From Amblyornis subalaris (taxonomy: Eukaryota > Chordata > Aves > Passeriformes > Ptilonorhynchidae), in contig JACAXG010000025.1 of the NCBI GenBank assembly GCA_018881555.1, positions 1,329,446-1,393,445 of the forward strand: a stretch of 64,000 bases of DNA, in the 5' to 3' direction. Within the stretch, counting starts at the first letter, position 1. Every line of letters starts with the position of its first letter. Positions 1 through 10,010 of the stretch are shown here, one piece after another. The translations under genes were made by a program, and so were the position numbers. The notes beneath the pieces are model-generated. The model worked only from the letters and a program-made list of their open reading frames with translations. It was not told the DNA's origin and made no database searches.

Positions 1-2942
1 TTCATTCATGTCTTTTCATAGGAAAATATTTTCTTTTTTTTACTACTGTAATTTCATAATTTGTATTTTTAAACTGGAAATAGATACAAATGTGACTTTT
101 GAAAGATTTTTTGAAAAATCAATGAAATTAAGCTAGTTTTTGCACATAGGTACAAAAGACACCTGTAGTAAAATATATTGGAAAACCAGCAAAATCAGGT
201 TGATCAAGGAAATAATATTCAAATAAATACTGATCAAGATTTGAGAGGTATTCTTTCTTTTCAATTAGAAAGAAATGAAAATATTTTCATTAGCCTAAAA
301 TGCATAGAAATAAAAATTTCCTGTGTAAGATTAGCTTTAGTTTTCCTGGACCTTGACAATAAGATTCCATGGGTTTTAGCAGTATCTACTGGTGACCTAA
401 ATAACTTAGAGCAAATAAAACATTTATTCTGATTGGGAAATTAATTTATTAGCTAGCATAAACTAAGAAAATATTATTTTTCTGATCACCTCCTTTTCTC
501 TATAAAACATGTCTATGTTACCAAGAATAAAATTACAGTTTCTCCTTTAAAAACTGTAGCCTCTTTAATTTGTTGAGAACTGCTGGTGCTGGTTTGACTT
601 ACCAACAGCAAGTGCTAAATGTTGAACAAACAAAACTGATTCTAAAGTTTTTAAAGAGCATATTTGACAGAACGTTAATAGTTTTTGAAAAAGCTTATTT
701 TATTTATAAATATCTACTTACTTGAAAAATTGTATTAATTTCAAAAATTGCATTTATACATCTTTCTTTTTAGTGATCTCCCAATTTTGATTCTGAAAAA
801 TTTAGGAAGATGCTGAAAATGCATTTAACTTTAAACATATTCTTAAGGCATAAAGTAGCCAGTGGGACTGTTTACATCTGAAAGTTCTATAGGCCTGAGA
901 TATAAGAGTTAGAGCCAAGATAAACTGAAATCACTGAATAGCTCTTTACTGACTACAATGACTTTGAATTATTTTTAATAAGTTTTATGTAAAAGAAAAG
1001 CTTTTGGTGTTCGATATTTGATTCTGCCTCAGTGACTTGGGTTTATGGCTAATCTGGATCATGGTTTAATGAAGCTACAGAGAGCTGTAAACTAGCATCC
1101 TATGAAGCAGGGCAAATTTACTTATATGTGGTGTAATAGCTAGCCTTTATCTGGTTTTCAAGTTAATTCATTTACAGCCATGTCAGCTACCACAGGGATC
1201 AATTAAACCATGTTGAAATGACCACAACAGGGTCATTTTCCAAAGACCAGGCAGAGCTTTTGTTCCATTGCTGGAAGCCTATGAAATGTGAAATTATGCA
1301 TTCTTTCAGATAAACATTGGATGTCAGTGTTGCACCACCAAATTACAGCTCCAAATGAAACAGGGAAAACACAGTTCTATACTATAGTTAGGGTTTTAGT
1401 AAGACTGACTACATGACCACTATGATATATGTTGGTGCTATAGCAGGGTATGTTCAAGTAAAGGAGTCAAATCTGATATACCAGGACATTGCACAAGGCA
1501 GAAACAAGTCTCCAGACACTCTGATGAAAAAATGAGCAACACTGGCAGTGGCTTCTGGTGGAGAGAGGGAAACTGACTCCATTGCTTAGTAGTAAAATCC
1601 ATCAGAATATATTATAGTTATACATTTATGTTCCTGGTTTTGAGCAATATTTGATTAAGATTTTGATTGCCTCAAGTATTTTGGTACTGACACTGAGGTA
1701 TTCTAGTAAAATATTTATATTATTCGTTAAGATTCCCTTAAAAGTTAGACCTCACAAAGTCCAGTAGCAATAGATTCTTCCTAACCATTGGTAAAATGCN
1801 TGCCAACAGTCAGGCTCTGCATCTCTAACTATAAGTTATTTTAAAACAGATGGAAGAAACAGGTTTCAAAAAAAATCTGCTGTGAAGGGGCAGACTACTG
1901 GGGCAGAGTAGAAGTCCTACAGCAGTAAGATTTTTGATGCAGGAGATGACTTTTTCAGCGATGTTCATATAGCCCCCCCCCCCCATTTGCATTGCTCAGT
2001 GCAGAGCCCACTCTAAATCTCAAGATAGAGTGGAATCTGCACCTTCACTACACATCATTCCTTCATAATTTTCTAAGGCTTCCTCCAGCCCATAGTATAT
2101 TTAAATTCAGCCTAGTGTGACAAGGCATTACAATAGAGAATTTTTTTTTTTTTTTTTCACTCAGACTGCCTTATTTTATAAATCATTGAACTTCAGTGGA
2201 GTGGAGTGGAGCCACAGGAGTATGGCACAGATTACATTTAGTGGAGAGGGTGTTTTTTGACTGAGACTTTCTTTGCTACCACTTTACTTCAAGGCATTCA
2301 TCTGTCTTATCTTCCTTTGTTTTTCAGACTGTATCATAAACTTCCATAGGAAAATGCCATGGATGGCAGAAGGGCTTTTTCAAATACACAAGTAGCAGCC
2401 CAAGTAGACAATGAAATTATTTCCAGTGACATTTTTGCTGATGTGAACTCATTGCAACTTCTGTGAGAGAGAACGAATGGGGAGCTGCTAGTGTGACAGT
2501 ATTTGCAACAAAGATTTATTTTGTTTTTCCTCTAGTGAATGAGCTGGGGAAAAAAAATCACAATCACGCTAATACTTCCTGTTTTGCAATAGAACAGTAT
2601 TAAAGATCTAGTTCTTGCCATCAGCAGAATGCAGAGAAAAGGAGAGAACAGGTCTTTATCCTCAAATTGCAAAAGAAAGTGAGGATGCAGTCGCCCTCAG
2701 CTATCCTTGCATTCTAGAATACAGATTAGAGCCTAAAGACTGGAAAGAGACTACATCTTTTGACTGCCTGTCCAAGGTACTGAAGTGTCATCTACTGGAC
2801 ATGGAACCTGTCCTAGCAGGCTCTTTATATAAAATCTTCAAGTTTAGATCAGCATTAAGAATGTCTCTTTTTGATGTAATTGATTCAGACATATATAAAG
2901 ATTATAACATTTTTGTTTGTTGCCTTATTTCTGTTTTGACAG
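1..2942. other. Upstream flank of GCG; no coding exon recognised
   Basis: AT-rich sequence without a recognisable protein exon. In human, FAP lies upstream of GCG in the same orientation, but I see no FAP C-terminal coding sequence here. GCG normally has a non-coding first exon and its promoter within a few kb of the start codon, so both are expected in this stretch. TATA-like strings occur near 2826-2834 and 2892-2900, but I could not tie either to a first exon with a good donor. A C-run near 1974-1984 and a T-run near 2143-2158 are simple repeats. Confidence 0.5.
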
Positions 2943-3043
2943 GCAATGAAAATGAAAAGCATTTATTTTGTTGCTGGGCTCCTTTTAATGATAGTTCAAG
3001 GCAGCTGGCAAAATCCTCTTCAGGATACAGAGGAGAAATCAAG
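2943..3043 (+). CDS. GCG: GCG exon with start codon and signal peptide
   Basis: The acceptor ends at 2942 and only three untranslated bases precede the ATG at 2946. The exon encodes a basic N-terminus (MKMKS), a hydrophobic core and the first residues of the N-terminal glicentin-related peptide. It ends AAG|GTAAAT after 32 codons and 2 bases. The tiny 5' UTR portion means a separate upstream non-coding exon is needed. Confidence 0.93.
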
Positions 3044-6000
3044 GTAAATTCTTTAGATCAAACTTTTATAAATACTTGGCCTGAAGTTTGTTTTCTTACA
3101 GTTTGAAGCCAAACACACTATGACTTAAAGATAGCTTTACACAGTACTTAATTTACCATTGGAATTGACAAAATTTTTTAATATTGCAAAGCATAGCATA
3201 GAAATTTTGGGTATTAAAACAATATCCGCCTTAGTTATGCAAGAAGACTGTAACTGTGCAGTATCCAATCTGCAGTGTGGATTACCAGACAGCTAGTGAT
3301 CAATATACCACTTGCTTTCACTTTGTGGAAGTAAAAATTAGTATTGTTAAAAGAAAAGTCAATGCACCTATCAGTGTAACCATTGCCAGTTAACAAGGTT
3401 TAAACTTTTCACAGATCATTCAAAGCTTCCCATTCAGAACCATTAGATGAATCTAGACAGCTGAATGAAGTGAAACGTCACTCACAAGGCACATTCACCA
3501 GTGACTACAGCAAGTACCTGGACACCAGACGAGCTCAGGACTTTGTGCAATGGCTGATGAGCACTAAAAGAAATGGGTAAGAATTTTGGTCACATTGATA
3601 CAGATCTTTATATCAAACAGCCAAAAATATAGCCAAATTCAGTTTCTTGGTATCAGCTTTCCACCAGGACCATGGATAATCCTCAAATAAATAAAGTACT
3701 TGAGGAATACTTAGATACACAATCATAGAATCATTAAGGTTGAAAAGGACCTCTAAGATCATCAGGTCCAGCCATTAATATATTGTTAATGCATTATTAG
3801 AAATGGGAAATACGTGCAAAATCAGTCAAAAGGATTTGGTTAAATCAAAGTGTAGTATCAGTTTATTACCTGATATGCCTCCTAAAAAGACTATCTCAGC
3901 CTCTTTGGGGCAGATTGTTTCAGTGAATGAATTAAGTTCAATAGGAATAAGATATGTAAATATAATGTACAAGTCTGGGCCATTAGGCCTTAACAACTTT
4001 CCTAGCCATGGATACTCTAATCCTGATGTTTCATTTGTGAAAAGGGAGCTAAAGTTCAAGTTTTGTTGACCACTGGATACTTTACCAGTATCACCAGTAT
4101 AAGCTGGCATTTTTTTTTAAAATATACTTTGATTAAACACAAGCTACCAAGCNGAAAGCAAGAATAATGTAAATGTGTGTCAGTCCTGTGTTCTAGAGAA
4201 AATCGGTCCAAAAAGACTCCAAAATTCTATTATATTAATGCTTTTAAACCTCTGTGGAAGTCTTTAAAGTAACGATTTCTACACAATGTATTAATTTAAA
4301 TTCATATGTCTGAAATATAACTAATATAATATTCATCTATCAGTCATGGGGTTTTATCATAATATTTAAATAATAACCAATAAAAGGTTATGCATGCTTT
4401 GCAGCGTACTGATAGTAATGATCTAATGATTGTGCAATTTCACTACAGCCAACAAGGACAGGAGGACAAACAAAATGACAAAGTCCCTGACCAGCTCTCA
4501 AGGTATTCTATTTGTCACAACTTGTTATTCAAAACCAGTCTGAGCTCATTTTCAGTTAAACAAGAAAGAAAGCAACTAGAATTCTTTACAATGTTACCAT
4601 AATACAAGAAATAGCAATCAAATATATTATCTCACACCTGCTTTTTAAAAAGAAAGAGGGTATGTCTCTATGTAATTTTTTCCTGTACCTGTTTTCTATA
4701 GCCATGTGCAAGGGATTCAAGGAATGCAACAGGATGAGAATACATTTCAGGAAAGCACATTTCAAGTAATCAAAGAGAGTAGAGAATAACATAAAAACAA
4801 AACTTGGTATAGAAAAAGGTTGAAGAGAAAAAAACCCAAACCCATTATGTTGAGGAGTGGAAAACCAGTGAGAAGACTAGTGAAAGGAAAATGGCCAGGA
4901 AAATTTGCAGAGAGCTGATCAAACACGATGCAATGCTCAGCCTTCAGCACTCAGTCCCATGTTAAATAAACCACTTATTACAGAAACGAGAACCGAAGAC
5001 CTGCTGAAGGCCAGAATTCTGTTTCTTGACTGTGTTTTTGGGAAACAGTTGACAAGATTGGAAATTTTAAATAAATAAAAGAGAAATTCAAATTTTTTTT
5101 TTTCACAAAACAGATTTAAATACCTATAATAATCCTTTCTCGTCAGAAATTCCAAAAAGGATAGCCCAGATCACAAAGATCCTTAAGTTCACACTGTCAA
5201 TATTAATAACAAATTTGTAATAATGTTTCAGCTTCATTGAAACAGCATATCTCAAAAAAATTAACATTTCATTAAAAATGTTCCAAACAAATCTAGTTAG
5301 CATGCTGATGAAAAGTGCAGATGGTACTAAATTAGGAGGAATGCTGAAATCCCAAGAAGAAAAAATAATAGCGGGAGCTTGATTTGGGCAGAAATTAGCA
5401 AATTCTGAAACAGAAATGCTAGGGAACTTATTTGTCGAAAATATTCCATAATATGTCTACTTCTCAGTGCAGTTTGCCTTCCCAAGAGCCAGTGCAACAT
5501 AATTTTGTGTTATATCAGAGAAAGAGCCACAATGAGGTGTAGGGAGGGAGAAGATAAATGTCTTCAATAAGATGGAGTTGATCAGGCTTGAAATTTTTCT
5601 GAGATTATTACTTGGTCAGAGTGATCATTAAAAGGGTGTTAATAAAACAACTCAAAATGTAAATCTGAAAGTAATTAAGTCTGAATAGTTTGGCTAAGAA
5701 ATAATGAAGGTGAAGGTAGGAGGAGTGCTTAACAAGAGGTAACAAAAAGCATGTCTGTATAATACAACACAGTTTCTTGCTCATAGCTAATAAGGCCAGC
5801 AGAAGACCATTCCAATGCAGCTATAATTGCTTTCCACACCTGAACTGAGTTATTCAGAAGTAGTTCAGGAATCCCTGCACAAAACTGTATTGCATAGTAC
5901 AGACAATACCTTCAGAACTAAAATATATCAAGGAAAAAATATATCAAGAGTAATTCGAAAAGCAAAAAGATCCCTCTCTCTTATAAAAAATGCTAGTCTT

Positions 6001-9000
6001 GAAAGCGGAAAACTTAAATCAATGAAGATTTTTAAAAAGTTAAATTCTTGTGCAGTCTGCTCCTACAGTATTGCTCTTCTTTCAGCAATGCAATCTCCAA
6101 GCGTCATGCTGAGTTTGAGAGACACGCTGAAGGCACCTACACCAGTGATATCACCTCTTACTTGGAAGGTCAAGCTGCCAAAGAGTTCATCGCTTGGTTA
6201 GTGAATGGACGAGGAAGAAGAGAGTAAGAATCCATCCATTCCTATTACTAAATTTTGCCTTGTATTTGGGGTTAGAAATCATGTCTGATGAAACTTTGTT
6301 GTGTTTATGATCATTCTTGCTGTACTTCATGTTTTTCGTTTGTATTAGAAGATATTCTGTGGATGTTAGACTACCAGTTTACATTAAGTTCAAATACAGA
6401 TTAAAACCTGTTCAGTATGCTGTTACACTCTAAAAGGTCAACTTTAAGATCAACACACCTAAAACTAAACCAGACCTCCTCTAACTACCACCTTTCCCCC
6501 TTCACACAACATTGCTTACAGTCTTCTTAACTATCAATGAGATGATTCAAGTCAGTGTCATCTTAAACTGCCTTCTCTTTTTTGCCTTTTACAGTCAATC
6601 TTTTCCTCTGCAATATTTCCAAGATTAAATCTTTACCAATGTCATCAGCTGCACCGCATGTGCTGGTGATCATTCCCAGCACTCACTAATAACTTCTTTT
6701 CCTCTTCCCATGCTTCTCAGAGTCTGCCCAAGTTGCTGCTGCCAAAACAACTATCATTTCCTGTAACTGTAACTTATCTTTCTTTTTAAAATGCCTCTAA
6801 TTCTTTTGCTATGGTTTGCGGTTCCCTGGAAACAGTGCTCCACTAATGATTTTACCTACATATGACTTCTTTCATTTCTATCTTGTTCTCCACATCCTCA
6901 TTGCAGATTTCTCAATCCTATTCACTTCATATACTCACTCATGACTTTACATCTTTTGTCAAGATGGTCTTACGCTTAGAATGGCATTACCTTCAGTCTC
7001 CTGCAGGCACCTTCTGCTCATCTATTTCCAACTCCACATGGTTAGGAGCTACGCCATGCACATGGTGTTAGGAGCTACACCATGTACATGCCACTCCCCA
7101 CCTTTTAACTGTTCTGTACTTATTCGTGCCTTTAGACTGTAAGCTCTTTGGGGCAGGGATTTCAGTTCATCCTCTGATTATATATTCTACCAGCTGTAAA
7201 GTACTATGTAAGTCTCTCGCATTACACAAAATAATAATAAATACTAATAATAAAATAATACAATCTGTAAGACAAGATTGTGTGTTGTAGTTAAGGAAGA
7301 CTAATTAGGTAAAAGTAAGTTTGGTAAATAATGACAATTTCCTGAAAAAAACAGAGTAAATAACTTAGGTCAGCCATCTAGAGAAGGGAAAAGCTGGTTC
7401 CCCTTCCTAGTGATGTTCAGACTTGCGCTTGTTTCTCCATCATGTTTTATTTTCATGAGTAGAAATAGGGTATTTCTGTATCTGTTTGAGAGAAATACAA
7501 CCTAGCTGTGATGAACTGAACATGGAAACCTAGATGGACAATTAATTGTAGACCACCCTTCTGCTTTCTAAAATTTAGTACTATTTGTGGTCGAACTTGT
7601 ATATAGCCTTGCTTGAAGTGAACCAGTCTGCCTGTCATTGGATCCAGGGCCCAGTGTGTTTCAGCATCAGCCCACCTTAATGAAACCCATTAAAATCTTC
7701 CTATATTTGATGGTATGAAACAGCAGAGGAACGTTTTCTAAATCAAACTCTTGGCATACTGGTTTTCCAGCAGTCAAAAAAGAATAGAATAAGAATCAGG
7801 ATCTGATCCTAAGTATGAAATGCTACATTCTATGATTTTACATCAAACAAGTCCATAGGTTTTGTACAGGTGCTTTAAGTAAGCTATTTCAACCACCCCT
7901 CCCCCCCCCCCAAATTACTGCTCTTAATATCTAAATTCTTGTGCAATATAATTGTAAGTAAATAACTAGGCCTTAAGTCCAAACAATACAAAAAAAAGTA
8001 TGAGAATTTGAGTATGATGTCTTAATAGTGATATTTCTTAAATAACAATTCTTAGTAAATCTACTGATGCCTAGTCAACTTGGCATAGACATATATGAGA
8101 TATATTTTTGCATGTATGGCTTTTTCAAAACTGCTAGAGAGGAATTCAGGCTCACCAGAAGGAACAGTTGTCTGTTTTGAAAATAATGACTCAAAAGGTG
8201 TTCTGACATGCATCGTGCTATACTCAGCCATAACATCAGGCTCAACCCTTAACTCCTTAAAATCACAGGAGATGTGCAGTCTATTAGAACCCTGTAATAA
8301 GGCCCTTTTAAATGGTTTGTTAATTTTGACCTGCAAATTGTTTGATAATTTCTTACCTTTGAAGTTTCCCAGAAAATGCTCTTGTGGCCGAAGAAATGGG
8401 TCGAAGACATGCAGATGGCACTTTCACGAGTGATATCAACAAAGTCCTTGACGACATGGCTGCCAAGGAGTTCCTAAAATGGCTAATTAACACAAAAGTT
8501 ACCCAAAGGTGCCTGAATTTTATGCTATTCTTAATATACTGGTGTTTAAAATGTATTTGTCACAAATAGGAAAAATACTACTAATTTTTCTCTTAGCTAT
8601 TTCTGCATCTGTACTATCTGGCAAATTTTGTTACGGACAAATGAAGAAAGATAAGACACTAAACAGAACTCATTCCAAATAATATTTGAATTTTTCATCA
8701 ATGATGAACCTCTCTAATAGTTTCCTGTTTAACTTGAGAGTAGTTTTGCTACTGATCGTTACCAGAAGTAAGGTCATATGAAGTTACTGAAAAATAAAAC
8801 TTTGCTTTGCATGGACATTATAAAATCAGAAATATTTACTGGTAAAATTACACCAAATTGATTATTCTGTAAAGACCGTGATATAAAATACTGCCTTAAA
8901 ATGTGGCTTGTCATTAGGGAACAGTGCTGTAATCTGAGTTCCTGACAGGTGACTGTTCAAGAACCCTGCTTTAGTTTGCCTGTATATAGGCAAAGCAGCA

Positions 9001-9529
9001 TTTTCTAAGTGAGCCCTGCGAACAGGTTAATATTTAGTAATTATTTGTTAAAATTAACAAAGCATTTAAAAAATAATTAAATGCCAACTCCAGGCACATG
9101 TGAGAGGCCAGATTTTTTAAAATGTTGGACATCCACGTTGCATTACTGAAGCACCCAAAAAGACTAGTTGATCTTGGAAATCTGAAACAACAAATATTGT
9201 CTCAAAAAATTTAGAAGACATAGTTAAAATACAGTTTTTATTAACGTGTTACTATTTTTGTGTTTGTAGTTCAGCATTGAAACAAACAATTTAGTAAAAT
9301 AATCTATTAGAAACTACTAAAAAGCTTTTCCTTTAGGAATAATTGTTTTCAATCTGTTATTAGAGAGAGGCATTGAGAGGTCTGTGGAACTAACATCTGC
9401 TCACTCTTAAACAGAAAAAATATGTTCCACACATATTTCACAAATCTTGGGAGACTTAGAATATTTCCTAATTGCTGCTGCTTTTTTTCTTTTTTTTCCC
9501 CCAGAGACCTTTTGGAAGAATACCAGTAA
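2946..9529 (+). CDS. GCG: Proglucagon precursor, six coding exons, 206 aa
   Basis: Secreted prohormone processed in pancreatic alpha cells, gut L cells and brain to glucagon (raises blood glucose), GLP-1 and GLP-2. Coding exons: 2946-3043, 3415-3576, 4449-4502, 6086-6223, 8365-8508 and 9505-9529. All junctions have GT/AG and all are in phase 2. The joined frame has a signal peptide at about residues 1-20, glucagon at 55-83 after Lys-Arg, GLP-1 at 118-148 and GLP-2 at about 166-198, each flanked by dibasic or single Arg cleavage sites. The product closely matches the long chicken proglucagon as I remember it, and 206 aa is the same length. The start is the first ATG after an acceptor, followed at once by the hydrophobic signal sequence. 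DPP4, which trims the N-termini of GLP-1 and GLP-2, lies 6 kb downstream. Confidence 0.96.
3415..3576 (+). CDS. GCG: GCG glucagon exon
   Basis: 162 bases, phase 2 to phase 2. Encodes the end of the N-terminal spacer, a Lys-Arg site (residues 53-54), all 29 residues of glucagon (55-83, beginning HSQGTF and ending LMST) and a following Lys-Arg (84-85). Compared with human glucagon, position 16 is Thr and position 28 is Ser. Thr16 is the duck and ostrich form; chicken has Ser16. The donor is GG|GTAAGA. Confidence 0.95.
3723..3775 (-). mobile_element. CR1 3'-end fragment in GCG intron
   Basis: Reads as the reverse complement of a CR1 3' tail: 'catagaatcattaagg' followed by a stretch like 'gacctctaagatcatc' and 'ggtccagcc'. 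A short, 5'-truncated, old copy between the glucagon exon and the spacer exon. It serves as an in-window reference for the normal order of this tail (compare 20537-21455). Confidence 0.8.
4449..4502 (+). CDS. GCG: GCG 54-base spacer exon between glucagon and GLP-1
   Basis: 18-codon exon with a clean acceptor (ctacag) and a GTATTC donor. It encodes a Gln/Asp-rich acidic stretch ([17 protein letters not shown]) with no dibasic site. The same kind of segment is in the chicken precursor but absent from human proglucagon, where the glucagon exon joins directly to the GLP-1 exon. It lengthens the intervening peptide between glucagon and GLP-1. Its length keeps the frame whether it is included or skipped. 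Confidence 0.9.
5285..5420 (+). mobile_element. Possible decayed CR1-like reverse transcriptase fragment
   Basis: Around 5318-5340 the sequence translates to ADGTKLGG, one change from the ADDTKLGG catalytic block typical of CR1-type reverse transcriptase. The surrounding sequence is too decayed to extend the match with confidence. Lies in the intron before the GLP-1 exon, sense orientation. Confidence 0.35.
6086..6223 (+). CDS. GCG: GCG GLP-1 exon
   Basis: 138 bases, phase 2 to phase 2. Encodes the Lys-Arg at 110-111, the HAEFER lead, and GLP-1(7-37) at residues 118-148, beginning HAEGTYTSD. Ala at position 2 of the mature peptide makes it a DPP4 substrate. The exon ends GA|GTAAGA. Reading through this donor gives GAG then TAA (6225-6227), a stop after residue 151, which equals the length of the short chicken pancreatic precursor that lacks GLP-2. 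Confidence 0.95.
6960..7256 (+). repeat. Ancient L2/CR1-like LINE 3' end in GCG intron
   Basis: The text resembles the 3' untranslated end of L2-type LINEs: a stretch like 'agaatggcattaccttcag', then 'gactgtaagctctttgggg' and 'gcagggattt', and an AATAAATA-rich tail. Sense orientation with respect to GCG. Two AATAAA signals lie in the tail at 7236-7241 and 7249-7254. It contains a 26-bp tandem duplication (7042-7067 and 7068-7093). Boundaries are approximate and the family call is from memory of the consensus. Confidence 0.5.
7042..7093. repeat. 26-bp tandem duplication
   Basis: Two adjacent 26-bp units, each beginning ttaggagctac, differing at a few bases near the middle and end. Lies inside the L2-like segment of the intron after the GLP-1 exon. 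The small divergence between units suggests the duplication is not very recent. Confidence 0.75.
8365..8508 (+). CDS. GCG: GCG GLP-2 exon
   Basis: 144 bases, phase 2 to phase 2. Encodes the spacer [13 protein letters not shown], an Arg-Arg site at 164-165 and GLP-2 from His166 (HADGTFTSD) to about Gln198. The acceptor is tttgaag before 8365. A second AG at 8371-8372 would break the frame, so the first is chosen. The exon can be left out without a frameshift. Confidence 0.94.
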
Positions 9530-10010
9530 AAATGCAGAATTAAATTGGATAAATGAAGATCTTCATTTCATCAACTGCCAGTTATTAAGAGATTCTGAAG
9601 TCTGTATTCTGTCATTTATATTTGATGTAACAAAGCTATGTCACCTTGCATGCCAGGAAATAATTGTACTATAATTTAGTGTTGCCAAAGGTTTATATAT
9701 GGAAAACCTGTTGTCTAAGGGATGGTTTTCTTAACAGCTTTAAGACTGTGAAAGTTCCACAACTTCATATTTTCCATGTATTAGGACTAAAGTAACTCCA
9801 TTTATATTTAAGGATAAAATTATTTTTCTAAAAAATTTACTTCTACACACAAATTATTCAATCACCAATTATATGTGTTATTCATAAGGGGCTGGCAGTT
9901 AAAAATGCCTGAGAAGTGAATATCCCTCTTAAAACCTTTGTTATAAAAAGGCTAAGCTTTAAGGATATTAAATGATAGCCTTAAATAAATTTTTTCAAGC
10001 TTCTCTTCTG
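9505..10010 (+). CDS. GCG: GCG terminal exon: last 7 codons, stop and 3' UTR
   Basis: The acceptor follows a long T/C tract. The exon completes Arg199, adds DLLEEYQ and stops with TAA at 9527-9529. The 3' UTR is AT-rich. The best polyadenylation signal is AATAAA at 9984-9989, followed by a T/GT-rich stretch; the exon end near 10010 is estimated from that signal. Confidence 0.85.
9984..9989 (+). terminator. GCG polyadenylation signal AATAAA
   Basis: Canonical hexamer about 455 bases after the GCG stop codon, with a downstream GT/T-rich element (tgttgacttctcatgtgtat). Gives a 3' UTR of about 480 bases, similar to what I recall for mammalian GCG. Confidence 0.6.

Noticed and set aside
1..600. 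Possible 3' end of FAP
   Set aside because: Expected in this direction from gene order, but no FAP C-terminal coding sequence is visible; a long 3' UTR cannot be shown.
2615..3106. 163-codon open frame across the first coding exon of GCG
   Set aside because: It runs through the exon in a different frame from the signal peptide, shows no family resemblance, and the spliced GCG frame accounts for the exon.
9040..9062. tttgttaaaattaacaaa palindrome as an HNF1 site in a GCG intron
   Set aside because: The spacing between half sites is one base short of the HNF1 consensus, and AT-rich palindromes are common here.
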